A stretch of 64,000 nucleotides of DNA, from NCBI GenBank assembly GCA_030148705.1, contig JASBSY010000014.1:248001-312000 (forward strand), read 5' to 3'. The position numbers and the translations under genes are program-made. Shown one piece after another: positions 10,024 to 20,199 of this stretch; position 1 is the stretch's first letter; the number at the start of each line of letters is the position of its first letter. A model generated the notes under the pieces. That model saw only the letters and a program-made list of their open reading frames with translations. It ran no database searches and was not told the DNA's origin. This stretch comes from Pukyongia sp. (GTDB lineage: Bacteria; Bacteroidota; Bacteroidia; Flavobacteriales; Flavobacteriaceae).

Positions 10024-12570
10024 CTATTCTACGTTATCCGTGTTTAAGTAGGCGTCCAGATTCTTGTGAATCTGAATTATCTTATAATTTGGCGACGAAA
10101 TCTCAAAAAACGGGTGTTTTATCTTGTATTTCTTCTCTTCCTTAAGCACCTGCGCAAGACCTCTGCCACCCATCCTGGTATTCAGCCCGTGTATCACAAC
10201 AAAGCGCGTTCCCGGATTGTAATAGTCTATGGAAGTAGACATATTGAAATAACCGCGTTCCTTCAGAAACTGATCGAGCTTTTCTTTTAGCTCCTGCATA
10301 GCCTCGGTCTCCTCCGCATCGAAACGGTACATTACTTTCCATTCGTCGCTGGCCTCATCGTTCACAAACTCCTTTACCGCCAGTTTTGGCAACACCCTCG
10401 AATAAATCTCCTGTGCTCTTTTACCCTCATCCGAATTGGGATAGTTGAGGGAAATGTAGTTCAAGGCCTTCTTATAGGCTTCAAAACCTTCCTGACGGGC
10501 CAGGGCGGTAGCTTTCAGCATTTCAAGCTTGGGCACTATTTCGTTTCCGTTATAGATTGTGATATACTCATCGGCCGTTGCAATCACCTCCGGAAACTTA
10601 TTCGCTTCGAACTCCCTGTAGAGCGCGTTGTATTTAAATTCCGGACTGGATTCGTCTGTGGCCAGAATAGTATTCGGGTTCAAAAGAATTTCGGCATAAC
10701 GCGAATCCGGATGATTGTTTATAATGTCGTTTTTGTATCTGTCTGCCAGCTCAGGACGCTGCAACTGCTGATAGATCTTGTGCAGGTTATACTTGGCCGG
10801 CAGGATTAATCGATCCTCGGGGTTGTAAGACAACAGCTTCTCCAGGCGATTTGCCGCCAGGCCGTATTCCTTGAACTTTTCCTTGTAGATCAGTCCCAAT
10901 TGGTAATAAGCGAAATCACGGTCTCTGGTGATACTGTCGATGACCTTTGGATCTGTTGGAATGGTAGAAATGTAGGTTTCGGGCTTGAACATTTCGTTTT
11001 CCGAGATTGGCACATTATCCAATGCAATAATCTCCTCCGGATTAATGCCTGTGGCCTTCTTATCTGAACGTCGCCAGTTATCCTCTAATTGGCGATCCCC
11101 CCAGACTTTTCTGAATTCCTGCTTTCCAAATGCAACCGTACTCGAGTTGTAAAAGTAAAAGCTTCCTTCGGCCTGTCCTTTTACTTGTTTGGTAGTTGAA
11201 TTCTTTTTATAAAACTCGTTGTTGGCGATTTTCTTTTCAAGTTTTACACTGGCAATCGAATCTTCTATTGCCTTTTGCTTGAGTTTATCGGTATAGTCGG
11301 TAAAATATGCCAGCTGCTGGGCTTCCGACATAGCAGCTATTCTAAGGACACTGTCGTTAAGGGTTGCTATGTCCTCGTATTTTATCACATCGTCAAGATT
11401 CTCTCGCTTTTTTCTGAAACGTCTCCAGTCGCGTGAGTTTTCCTCCAAAAAGGTAAGCGTGCTGTCGTAGTATTTACCGGCATCCTTATAGGCAGCCCTG
11501 TCGAAATTAATCTCGGCAAGGGTGGAATAGTTTACTGATTGAAGAATTGGATCCTCTTTATAGTTTCTGATGGATTTGTTGTAATAGATTACAGCGGTGT
11601 CGATATTCTCGGTGCTGCGGTAATATTCGCCTATCTGATTGTAGATGCGATCCAGGAAGGGACGGTTCTCCCGGTTCTCTTCCAGTTCCTGAAGCAACTC
11701 CAGAAACGCCACTCGGTCTTCTTTGTCGTAATTGAAATTCCGCGCCTTCTCGATATAGGCATTGATCATATATACCCTGGGCGATTTGCGGTTTAATTCG
11801 ATCACCTCGTCGAAGGCCATATTGGCACTATCCTTCATTTCGAGTCGGTTGTAAATCTGTCCTTTGATAAAGGCGTATCGCCCTTTCAGTTCATTGTCGC
11901 GGGTGTATTCGGAAGCCAGTTTAATATAAGGCAGCGCCGCGTCGATGGAATCCAGGTTGATATAGGCCTGTGCCAGGATAGCCGATGCTTCGGCCAGCTC
12001 CTCCTCTTCCAGTTCGGCTTCCTCCATCATCTTTTCGAGATTCTCGATGGCTACATCCTCGTTTTTCAGGCGGATATTTGCCTTGGCCTTCCAAACCTTC
12101 GCCCGGTTGATATTATTGCTGGTGGGATATTTATTCAGTATAAAGTTGAATGCGTCCATTGCGGGAATAAAGCGCTGATCGAAATAACGCGCTTTCCCCA
12201 ACATCATATAGGCCTCATCTATCTGGGGGTTGTATTCCTTGCCATCCAGGTAGATAGAATGCTTTTGGATCGCCTTAGCCGCCTTTTCTTCCGCCCTTTC
12301 GAAATCGGCGTTTTTGGTTTCTCCCGGAAGACTCATGCTTTCTTCGAGTTCCAGTCGTTCAACGGGAAGTATCTCCCAAAAATTATCGCGGTATGTAAGT
12401 GCCAGTTCTTCTTTCCCGTTCTCCAATGCCACACCACCATTATACAATGCGTTGTATTCGGCCGTAACAGCGTGATAATTCCTGGTTAAAAAAGTGTTTT
12501 TCTTACGAGAACAAGCTGCGACTAAAATAACAGTGAGAAGAAAGATGGTAATTTTATAGATGCCCTTCAA
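10024..12570 (-). CDS. sprE: Type IX secretion/gliding TPR lipoprotein SprE/PorW
   Basis: 848 aa TPR lipoprotein starting MKGIYKITIFLLTVILVAACSRKKNTFLTRNYHAVTAEYNALYNGG, a pattern known from SprE/PorW. Confidence 0.85.
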   Translation of the reverse strand: MKGIYKITIFLLTVILVAACSRKKNTFLTRNYHAVTAEYNALYNGGVALENGKEELALTYRDNFWEILPVERLELEESMSLPGETKNADFERAEEKAAKAIQKHSIYLDGKEYNPQIDEAYMMLGKARYFDQRFIPAMDAFNFILNKYPTSNNINRAKVWKAKANIRLKNEDVAIENLEKMMEEAELEEEELAEASAILAQAYINLDSIDAALPYIKLASEYTRDNELKGRYAFIKGQIYNRLEMKDSANMAFDEVIELNRKSPRVYMINAYIEKARNFNYDKEDRVAFLELLQELEENRENRPFLDRIYNQIGEYYRSTENIDTAVIYYNKSIRNYKEDPILQSVNYSTLAEINFDRAAYKDAGKYYDSTLTFLEENSRDWRRFRKKRENLDDVIKYEDIATLNDSVLRIAAMSEAQQLAYFTDYTDKLKQKAIEDSIASVKLEKKIANNEFYKKNSTTKQVKGQAEGSFYFYNSSTVAFGKQEFRKVWGDRQLEDNWRRSDKKATGINPEEIIALDNVPISENEMFKPETYISTIPTDPKVIDSITRDRDFAYYQLGLIYKEKFKEYGLAANRLEKLLSYNPEDRLILPAKYNLHKIYQQLQRPELADRYKNDIINNHPDSRYAEILLNPNTILATDESSPEFKYNALYREFEANKFPEVIATADEYITIYNGNEIVPKLEMLKATALARQEGFEAYKKALNYISLNYPNSDEGKRAQEIYSRVLPKLAVKEFVNDEASDEWKVMYRFDAEETEAMQELKEKLDQFLKERGYFNMSTSIDYYNPGTRFVVIHGLNTRMGGRGLAQVLKEEKKYKIKHPFFEISSPNYKIIQIHKNLDAYLNTDNVE

Positions 12571-12701
12571 AATACTTACGGTTTATATGATAATGTAACT
12601 TAAAACCTTCGCTTTTAGTATGTAAAATATGAAACGAACCGTAAAAATACATTTCTTTTTAATAACTGACTGTGTAAATAGGTTAAAAATTCAGTGATAT
12701 T

Positions 12702-12716
12702 GCAGTCTTAGACTGC
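12702..12716. promoter_or_regulatory. Perfect dyad GCAGTC-TTA-GACTGC upstream of the reductase gene
   Basis: Read directly; 6-bp arms with 3-bp spacer. Confidence 0.4.
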
Positions 12717-12737
12717 CTTATTCTGTTCTCAGATTTG

Positions 12738-12745
12738 TATTTTTG
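12738..12745 (+). promoter_or_regulatory. Bacteroidetes -7 element (TATTTTTG)
   Basis: Matches TAnnTTTG, 15 bp before the ATG at 12761. Confidence 0.6.
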
Positions 12746-12760
12746 CCCAAAATAATTTCT

Positions 12761-13810
12761 ATGAGCGACTTTTACAGGTTGAGGGTTTCAGAAGTGAAAA
12801 AAGAGACTCCAAATTCGGTCTCGGTTTCATTCGAAATCCCCGATGACCTCAAAAGCATATTTACATTTAAAGCCGGGCAATATATAACCATTAAATACAT
12901 GGTCGACGGGGAAGAGATCCGTCGGGCATACTCGATTTTTACCAGTCCGATGAGCGGTACCCTGGCCGTTGGTATAAAAAAAGTTACAGGCGGTATTTTT
13001 TCCATGTTTGCCAATACCGGCTTGCAGGCAGGCGATGTTCTGGAGGTGATGCCCCCGGAAGGCAAATTCGTGCTCGAGCCCGATGCTTCAAGCCGAAAGA
13101 ACTATATGGCGCTTGCAGCGGGCAGTGGAATAACCCCGGTTTTATCTATCGTTACCACCATTCTTGAAGAAGAGCCCGAGAGTACGGTTTCGCTGGTTTA
13201 TGGAAATAGATCGCTGGAAGAAGCCATGTTTGCCAACAACATACTTGAGCTTCAGAAGAATTACCCCAACCGTTTCTTCCTCGAATGGATTTTCAGCAGG
13301 AAGAAGGAGAATACCGGTTTGTTCGGGCGTATAGAAAATTCAACGGTAAACTACCTGCTTAAAAATAAGTTTGGAGGTAAATCGTATGATGCTTTCTACC
13401 TGTGTGGACCCGAAGATATGATTCGTACAATCGAAACCCTTTTACTGGAGCGAGGAATCGACAAGAAGAAAATTCATTTTGAATTGTTCACCACATCTGA
13501 AGAAGGGAATCTTACTCAGGTACACGATGGCTTTACCGAAATTACCGTTACTCTGGATGATGAAACCACCACTTTTGTGATGCCGCAAACCTCATCCATA
13601 CTTGACGCAGTCTTAAAAAAAGGCCTGGATGCACCGTTCAGTTGTCAAGGTGGAATTTGCAGTACTTGCATCGCACGTATGTCCGGTGGAACTGCTGAAA
13701 TGCGAAAGAATCAGATCCTTACCGATGATGAAATCGAAGAAGGCCTGATACTTACCTGCCAGGCACATCCCGGCTCGCCATCACTGAATATAGATTACGA
13801 CGACGTTTAA
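12761..13810 (+). CDS. FAD/NAD(P) ferredoxin reductase-type protein with C-terminal 2Fe-2S domain (PaaE-like)
   Basis: GQYITIKYMVDGEEIRRAYSIFTSP (FAD), LAAGSGITPVLSI (NAD), CQGGICSTCIARMSGGTAEM...LTCQAHP (2Fe-2S). ATG start preferred over ORF start 12743. Confidence 0.88.
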   Translation: MSDFYRLRVSEVKKETPNSVSVSFEIPDDLKSIFTFKAGQYITIKYMVDGEEIRRAYSIFTSPMSGTLAVGIKKVTGGIFSMFANTGLQAGDVLEVMPPEGKFVLEPDASSRKNYMALAAGSGITPVLSIVTTILEEEPESTVSLVYGNRSLEEAMFANNILELQKNYPNRFFLEWIFSRKKENTGLFGRIENSTVNYLLKNKFGGKSYDAFYLCGPEDMIRTIETLLLERGIDKKKIHFELFTTSEEGNLTQVHDGFTEITVTLDDETTTFVMPQTSSILDAVLKKGLDAPFSCQGGICSTCIARMSGGTAEMRKNQILTDDEIEEGLILTCQAHPGSPSLNIDYDDV

Positions 13811-14838
13811 AGAAGGCCGAGGATCTTATCTACTACTTTTTCGGCCGGTATGGTTTTCATGGAATCTTCGTATGATTCGGGAAATCTATTCCCATAAACC
13901 GAAGTTGGAATCTCCGGATACTGTTTTCTGTCGGCCATCAGGTGATTTGCCGCATCTTGGTTAAATGGTGCGAAGCCCGCATACGGGTGGGTTACACCCC
14001 AAAGCGTAACCACCGGAACGCCATACATAGCCGCCAGGTGCCCGTTACTGCTGTCCATAGACAGCATCAGGTCCAGGTTTGAAATCAGTGCCAGTTCTTC
14101 TGAAAGGGTTAACTGCCCCGCAATGTTGGTCACCGATCGAAACTCGCTTTCCAACTTCCTCAAATGGTCTATCTCCTTCTTTCCTCCTCCGAAAAGAAAT
14201 ATTCTAAAGTTCTCCGTGGTGTCAAGCAACCTGATAACTTCTTTGGTTTGTTCCAACGGATACATTTTACTCTTATAGGCTGCAAAGGGTGCAATCCCAA
14301 TTGCCTTCTTTGGCTCGGTCCCCATAAGACTGTTCAATCGCGGTGTTACCGGAGCCGGGGATGGAAATTCGTGTTCAGAAAGATCGAGAGTAAAGCCTAA
14401 ATGAGTGAATACATCGGCATACCGCTGATGCGTAGTCTTCAGCTGCTTAAACCATTTGTCGTCACCTGAGGTAAGTAATTTCTTTTCCGCCCGGCCCTTG
14501 TCGATCACAGCTGTTTGAAGCCCTGCAATCGATAAATAATTCCTAATCACTTTGGTACGTATAACATCGTGCAAGTCTGCCACCGCATCTATACCCAGTA
14601 CCTTGGCTTCAGCAGCCAGTTTTAACAATCCGAAGCCTTTGTGCTCCCCTTTTAAATCGGCACCAAGAAAATCTATCCCCGGAATATCTGAAAACAACGG
14701 CTGAGCGTAATTTCTGGAAAGTATGGTAAGTTTTGTGTCGGGGTATTTTTTCGCCATCACCCGCAGCACCGGCACCGTCATGGCGATATCTCCCAAAGCG
14801 GAAAGGCGGATTACTAGGATATGTGAGGGTAGTGACAT
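13807..14838 (-). CDS. Glycosyltransferase family 9 (heptosyltransferase-like)
   Basis: ILVIRLSALGDIAMTVPVLRVMAKKYP...DSSNGHLAAMYGVPVVTLWGVTHP. Confidence 0.9.
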   Translation of the reverse strand: MSLPSHILVIRLSALGDIAMTVPVLRVMAKKYPDTKLTILSRNYAQPLFSDIPGIDFLGADLKGEHKGFGLLKLAAEAKVLGIDAVADLHDVIRTKVIRNYLSIAGLQTAVIDKGRAEKKLLTSGDDKWFKQLKTTHQRYADVFTHLGFTLDLSEHEFPSPAPVTPRLNSLMGTEPKKAIGIAPFAAYKSKMYPLEQTKEVIRLLDTTENFRIFLFGGGKKEIDHLRKLESEFRSVTNIAGQLTLSEELALISNLDLMLSMDSSNGHLAAMYGVPVVTLWGVTHPYAGFAPFNQDAANHLMADRKQYPEIPTSVYGNRFPESYEDSMKTIPAEKVVDKILGLL

Positions 14839-14896
14839 ATGCAGTGGAGAAAACCTTAGGTTAATAATTCTCCCGGTTTTTAAGGCAACAAGCGAA

Positions 14897-15505
14897 CTAC
14901 TTCTGGTTTCTCAGAACAGGGTTCATCTCATCGTCATTGTACATCTTCATCTGTTTGTAAACCTTCATATATTTTCGACCTTGAGCAATATCGTCCAGCA
15001 GCTGATCTATGGCCGTACTCAGGTCCACCCGTTGCTCAAGTAGAACCTTCAGTTTGGCTTTGCAGGCTTCAAGGTGTTCTTCAGACGCATTGGTACGCGT
15101 GGCCTCTTCGTTCATATGATAGATCTTGAGCGCGAGTATTGATAATCGATCGATTCCCCAGGCAGGGCTTTCAGTGTTAATCGTCGCGTTTTCCGCTACC
15201 TCAACATCCTTGTACTTTTCCAGGAAGTAGCTGTCGATGTATTCAACAGTGTCGGTGCGGTCCTGATTGGAAGCGTCTATCTTTCGTTTTAAGCTCAGCG
15301 CGGCAACCGGATCGATATTCGGATCCCTGATTATGTCCTCATAATGCCATTGTACCGTATCTATCCAACACTTGCGGTAAAGCAGGTGTTCCAGCAACCG
15401 GGTATCGCCCGAATACGGGTTGTGAAATGGCTGCTCGACACTATCTTTGATATGGTAGGTGTTGATAACTTCTTTGAATATGGTATTGGCCTTTTCGCTG
15501 AACAT
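14897..15505 (-). CDS. DUF4254-like protein
   Basis: 202 aa soluble protein adjacent to GT9; pattern HNPYSGDTRLLEHLLYRKCWIDTVQWHYEDIIRDP. Confidence 0.75.
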   Translation of the reverse strand: MFSEKANTIFKEVINTYHIKDSVEQPFHNPYSGDTRLLEHLLYRKCWIDTVQWHYEDIIRDPNIDPVAALSLKRKIDASNQDRTDTVEYIDSYFLEKYKDVEVAENATINTESPAWGIDRLSILALKIYHMNEEATRTNASEEHLEACKAKLKVLLEQRVDLSTAIDQLLDDIAQGRKYMKVYKQMKMYNDDEMNPVLRNQK

Positions 15506-15565
15506 AGATACGAATTATAGTGCCGTGTAAACACACGGAAGATTAGGCTGCAAAGGTATCACATT

Positions 15566-16489
15566 TCAAATAAATAACAGCCCGACCGGTATTAGTACAA
15601 TTAGCCATAATGATATTTCCCTACTGAATACTTTCTCGCGCTTTTCTATAAATCCCGTAACTGCAATTGCTGTTGCAGGAAGAGTCAGTAATAGTTCACT
15701 GCCGTCTTTCACTTCCCCGATAAAAGCAATAAAGAAACTCCCCAGCATGATAAGGGTAAGAATAAGATAATTTGGTCTTTGTTTACGCTTTACTTTCGAT
15801 ATTCTCAGTATCCTATATACCCCGATCCAGATTGCGAGTGCGAGGATGATGGTGGTAGGGATAAGCAGTTTTACTGAATTATAAGCTGAAAAATCCATTT
15901 CGGCCTCCGGCAGATACCCGGTGAACCAGCCAAAAGAATCGTTCACCATATACTGATAAGCAGTGGCCAGTAAGAAGACCGCCATCAGCCCAAGCGGGGG
16001 GATGAAAAAATGCCTGAATGAAACCCTAGGAGTTCTAAGGATGGCATAGTACAAAACTACTACATACAATATGCTGTAGAAATAGAAGAAGGAGGCCAGA
16101 GCCAGCCAGATGGAAGCGTCCAACACCTTCTTTTCAATATTCTTATCGGAAGTAAGGCTAAAAATTCTGCGGAATGCGAGAAGGCAAAATACCACGGCCA
16201 CGATCATATTGCCATTCTGCAATATCACCGGAACCATCAGCAGAAAGAAAGCAAAGATAAAGATGGCATAGGTGTTCCTGGCGGTAAGATTGTTCTTGCG
16301 AACGATAAAATCCACCAACATCATCATAAAGACAGCCAGCCCGGTCAGGAAAATATGCTTTATGAGGTTGAGAACATTAAATTCCGGGGTTAAGCTAAAA
16401 ATATGTACGGCCAGGTAACCAATCCCGATAAGCATCCCGATAATTAAATAATTCACCGGACTAGATTTGCCAAAAAAGCTTGTAAGCAT
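15566..16489 (-). CDS. Multi-TM membrane protein (DUF6427-like)
   Basis: 307 aa with about 9-10 hydrophobic segments. DUF name from memory. Confidence 0.65.
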   Translation of the reverse strand: MLTSFFGKSSPVNYLIIGMLIGIGYLAVHIFSLTPEFNVLNLIKHIFLTGLAVFMMMLVDFIVRKNNLTARNTYAIFIFAFFLLMVPVILQNGNMIVAVVFCLLAFRRIFSLTSDKNIEKKVLDASIWLALASFFYFYSILYVVVLYYAILRTPRVSFRHFFIPPLGLMAVFLLATAYQYMVNDSFGWFTGYLPEAEMDFSAYNSVKLLIPTTIILALAIWIGVYRILRISKVKRKQRPNYLILTLIMLGSFFIAFIGEVKDGSELLLTLPATAIAVTGFIEKREKVFSREISLWLIVLIPVGLLFI

Positions 16490-16502
16490 GAAGGGTAATT
16501 TA

Positions 16503-16510
16503 TACTTTTG
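16503..16510 (+). promoter_or_regulatory. -7 element TACTTTTG
   Basis: Matches TAnnTTTG, 18 bp before the ATG at 16529. Confidence 0.6.
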
Positions 16511-16528
16511 CAGTATAAAGATACAGTT

Positions 16529-16759
16529 ATGAAAGATTTCTTCTACGGTATAGAAACACTATTTGTCGATTATTTCTTTGCTCCATACGATGCCTTACGT
16601 GCAATGGAACTGGACAGTTGGTGGGGTGCCAACATCATGAGCTGGTTGTTCCTCGCAATAGGTTTTGTGGCGTTTGTTTACTGGATGAAGAAGTTGGCGG
16701 AATTCAACGACAGGGGTGAAGAGGACAAGACCTCTACTTCCCACTCATTCTTAGGATAG
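16529..16759 (+). CDS. Small membrane protein (DUF6341-like)
   Basis: MKDFFYGIETLFVDYFFAPYDALRAMELDSWWGANIMSWLFLAIGFVAFVYWMKKL; start at 16529 because 16508 falls in the -7 box. Confidence 0.7.
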   Translation: MKDFFYGIETLFVDYFFAPYDALRAMELDSWWGANIMSWLFLAIGFVAFVYWMKKLAEFNDRGEEDKTSTSHSFLG

Positions 16760-18025
16760 ATCAAAACCGATATCGGTTCTGTAATACATCCTGTCGAAAG
16801 ATAGTTTTTCTATATTTTGATAGGATTTTTTTAGTGCCGTCCTAAAATCGTTGTCCAGGGAAGTAACGGCAATGACACGGCCGCCGTTGGTAACCAATTC
16901 TCCATTTTTCCTGGTGGTTCCTGCGTGAAATACAATCGAATCTTTTATGCTGCCGGCCCCTTCTATCACTTTGCCTTTTTCATAATTTTCTGGATAGCCC
17001 CCGGAAACTACCATAACAGTAGTGGCAGCACGCGCATCGATGTCCAGGGTAACGGTATCCAATTCCTGATTAAAAGTTGCCCGAAGCAAGGAAACAAGAT
17101 CTGTTTTAATTCGCGGTAAAACCACCTCAGTCTCGGGGTCACCCATTCGTACATTGTATTCTATCACATAAGGATCGTCGCCCACCTTTATCAGTCCGAT
17201 AAAAACAAATCCTCTATAATCGATCGCTTCCTTTTGAAGCCCCTTCACGGTAGGCTCTACAATTCGTGCCTTTATTTTCTGCATAAAGGCCTCGTTTGCA
17301 AAAGGTACGGGGGAAACCGCACCCATTCCGCCGGTGTTGAGACCACTGTCTCCTTCACCAATCCGCTTATAATCCTTAGCCGTAGGCAGTATCTTATAAT
17401 TTTTTCCATCGGTAAGCACGAAAACACTCAGTTCAATTCCATCCAGGAATTCCTCGATAACAACGGTAGAACTGGCATCCCCAAATTTGCGATGGCTTAA
17501 CATATTCTCCAGTTCATTTTTTGCTTCCGCCAGGGAATCGAGAATTAAAACTCCCTTACCCGCAGCCAGGCCATCAGCTTTAAGAACATATGGAGGCTTA
17601 AGCGTTTCCAGAAAGCGTTTGCCCGCAGCTAGTGATTTTTGAGTGAAACTGGCGTAGGCCGCCGTTGGAATATCGTGAGCCATCATGAATTCCTTGGCCT
17701 GTTCCTTACTTCCTTCCAATAAGGCTCCTCTTTTTGAAGGCCCGATTATCATCACATCCTTAAGGGAGGTGTCTTCCTTAAAAAAATCTGTTATTCCATT
17801 TACGAGCGGATCCTCCGGACCCACCACCACCATGGAGATGTTATTTTCGAGCACCGCCGCCTTAATCGATTGGAAATCGTTTACTGAAACAGGCAGGTTT
17901 GTCGCTATCATTTCGGTGCCGGCATTCCCGGGAGCTACAAAAAGTGAGTCGCAATGTTCACTTTGTGCGATCATATGTGCAAAGGTGTGTTCCCGACCTC
18001 CGGAACCAAGGATAAGGATGTTCAT
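16751..18025 (-). CDS. purD: Phosphoribosylamine--glycine ligase
   Basis: MNILILGSGGREHTFA...KADGLAAGKGVLI...GEGDSGLNTGGMGAVSP...YNVRMGDPETEVVLPR. Confidence 0.97.
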   Translation of the reverse strand: MNILILGSGGREHTFAHMIAQSEHCDSLFVAPGNAGTEMIATNLPVSVNDFQSIKAAVLENNISMVVVGPEDPLVNGITDFFKEDTSLKDVMIIGPSKRGALLEGSKEQAKEFMMAHDIPTAAYASFTQKSLAAGKRFLETLKPPYVLKADGLAAGKGVLILDSLAEAKNELENMLSHRKFGDASSTVVIEEFLDGIELSVFVLTDGKNYKILPTAKDYKRIGEGDSGLNTGGMGAVSPVPFANEAFMQKIKARIVEPTVKGLQKEAIDYRGFVFIGLIKVGDDPYVIEYNVRMGDPETEVVLPRIKTDLVSLLRATFNQELDTVTLDIDARAATTVMVVSGGYPENYEKGKVIEGAGSIKDSIVFHAGTTRKNGELVTNGGRVIAVTSLDNDFRTALKKSYQNIEKLSFDRMYYRTDIGFDLS

Positions 18026-18048
18026 GCTGAGCGGTTTTAATTCGCCTT

Positions 18049-18056
18049 CAAAAATA
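18049..18056 (-). promoter_or_regulatory. -7 element TATTTTTG (- strand) upstream of purD
   Basis: + strand CAAAAATA, 24 bp upstream of the purD ATG. Confidence 0.45.
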
Positions 18057-18087
18057 ATTGTTTGTACCTTGAAGCCCTAATATTTTC

Positions 18088-19395
18088 GTGTTGAATTTGT
18101 TCGAACTTTCACTCACTTTAAACCGCTTTCCAATTTCGAAGGCTAAGACCGAATTGAAACGCATTCAGGCTATTCCTGAGCCTGATTACAACAACTATAT
18201 CGAATCCAAACGCCGGGAAATTTATAAGTATCATTTCTCCAATAATCCCTTCTACAAACAATTCGCCGGCAGGGCGGTGAAACATTGGGAAGAGGTGCCT
18301 GTAATGCTTAAATCCCACCTTCAAAAGCCATTAGAAGAACGCCTGTCGGCAGGGTTTACTTCCAAAAACGTTTACGTAAATAAAACCTCCGGCTCGAGCG
18401 GCCATCCCTTTATCTTTGCTAAGGATAAATTCTGTCATGCACTTACCTGGGCTGAAATACTCGATCGCTTTGGTTGGTACGACCTCAATTTTCACAACAC
18501 TCTCCAGGCGCGTTTCTACGGCATCCCCCTGGATGGTCCGGGATACTACAAAGAGCGCTTCAAGGATTGGCTGAGCCACCGGTATCGCTTCCCTATTTTC
18601 GACCTTTCAGAAGAAAAACTAAGTAAGTATTTGGATGTTTTCCGAAGCAAAAGATTCCACTACATAAACGGCTATACCAGCGCAATTGTACTGTTTGCAA
18701 AATATGTACGCTCACAAGGTCTTATGCTGAAAGACGTTTGCCCCAGTCTTCGGTACTGTGTAGTCACCAGCGAGATGTTGTACGACCTTGACAAATCCCT
18801 TTTGGAGCATGCTTTTGGTGTTCCTGTAATAAATGAATACGGAGCCAGCGAACTTGATCTCATCGCTTTTACCGACCAAAACGGGGACTTCAGATTGAAC
18901 AGCGAAACCCTCTACGTTGAAATACTGGATAAAGATGACAGGCCTGTTCCACATGGCAAAGAGGGTCGAATTGTAATCACTTCACTCTATAATAAAGCCC
19001 ACCCTATGATTCGTTACGACATTGGCGATACAGGGATTATAGCGGATGGAGGTACTGATAAAGCTCCGGTTTTGAGAAAGTTGCTTGGCCGGACCAATGA
19101 TGTTGCCAGGCTACCCGGCGGTAAAATTGTTCCGGGGCTTACCTTCTACTACGTCACCAAAAGCGTAATAGAAGACGATGGCAATGTAAAGGAATTCGTG
19201 GTGGAACAAACGGCTCTCGATACCTTCAGAATAGTATATGTTTCTGAAAGAGAATTAAGCTCGAAGGAGAAAGAAGGGATCAAAACGGCTCTATACCGCT
19301 ATCTCGAGAAAGACCTCAACCTGGTCTTTGTGCGAAAATCTGCCCTGGAGCGAAGTAATCGAGGAAAGCTGAAGCAATTTATTTCCAGCTTATAG
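18088..19395 (+). CDS. Phenylacetate-CoA ligase-like / CapK family adenylate-forming enzyme
   Basis: NKTSGSSGHPFIFAKD (P-loop-like), VVTSEMLYDLDKSLLEHAFGVPVINEYGASELDLIAF, RYDIGDTG; adjacent to polysaccharide genes. Confidence 0.85.
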   Translation: MLNLFELSLTLNRFPISKAKTELKRIQAIPEPDYNNYIESKRREIYKYHFSNNPFYKQFAGRAVKHWEEVPVMLKSHLQKPLEERLSAGFTSKNVYVNKTSGSSGHPFIFAKDKFCHALTWAEILDRFGWYDLNFHNTLQARFYGIPLDGPGYYKERFKDWLSHRYRFPIFDLSEEKLSKYLDVFRSKRFHYINGYTSAIVLFAKYVRSQGLMLKDVCPSLRYCVVTSEMLYDLDKSLLEHAFGVPVINEYGASELDLIAFTDQNGDFRLNSETLYVEILDKDDRPVPHGKEGRIVITSLYNKAHPMIRYDIGDTGIIADGGTDKAPVLRKLLGRTNDVARLPGGKIVPGLTFYYVTKSVIEDDGNVKEFVVEQTALDTFRIVYVSERELSSKEKEGIKTALYRYLEKDLNLVFVRKSALERSNRGKLKQFISSL

Positions 19396-20199
19396 TTGTT
19401 GAATCTGCTTGGGGCGAACCACAAAATATTCATAGAAAAAGCGCAGCAAGCAAATAACCGATTTTAACCGAGAAAAGCGTAAATGCTCTCGGTAAAAACG
19501 GAAGTTATATTGTACGAGTTTCCATTTATTGGAACTCATGGAATCCTGATGCACCCGATAATATGCCAAGTCCTCCTGCAATCCCTTTGCCGGTTTCCAG
19601 CTTCTTTTTATCGCTTCCAGCCAAACCGCCCAATCCTGTCGCTTGCGAATTGATGGCGCTATGATCTTCCCCAACGTCGCAGCATCGTAAATGCCGGTGA
19701 GATTCCCTATATAATTGTTCCGAAGTTGCCTGGAATAGGGTAATTCCTTTAAAGCTACCACTCTCTTTCTCAAAGAGTTTCCGGAGGAGTCGATATGAAG
19801 ATAACTGGTATATGAGACCGGACAATCCTGCTGCTCCATAAAGCTTAACTGTTTCAGCAGTTTCTCCGGATGCCAGAGATCGTCGGCGTCGAGAAATGCT
19901 ATATACCTGCCTTTGGCCTGTTCTGTAGCGAGGTTTCGGCAAACAGCAGCTCCTTCGTTCGTATGCAGGGATGTAATTTTAATCCTACGGTCCCCTTCAG
20001 CAAAACTCCGGGCAATGGCCAAAGAATCGTCGGAAGATGCATCGTCCACGATGAGGTGTTCCCAGTTTTGAAAGGTTTGTGTTTGTACACTCCGGATCGT
20101 TTCGGAAATAAAGCTCCCGGCATTATACAGCGGGGTGATAATGGAAACTAGCGGTTGGTTATCGCCATTAGTATGCTTTTTTGTCTCCTCTAACGGCAT
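19390..20199 (-). CDS. Glycosyltransferase family 2
   Basis: PLVSIITPLYNAGSFISETIRSVQTQTFQNWEHLIVDDASSDDS...FLDADDLWHPEKL. Confidence 0.92.
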   Translation of the reverse strand: MPLEETKKHTNGDNQPLVSIITPLYNAGSFISETIRSVQTQTFQNWEHLIVDDASSDDSLAIARSFAEGDRRIKITSLHTNEGAAVCRNLATEQAKGRYIAFLDADDLWHPEKLLKQLSFMEQQDCPVSYTSYLHIDSSGNSLRKRVVALKELPYSRQLRNNYIGNLTGIYDAATLGKIIAPSIRKRQDWAVWLEAIKRSWKPAKGLQEDLAYYRVHQDSMSSNKWKLVQYNFRFYREHLRFSRLKSVICLLRFFYEYFVVRPKQIQQL

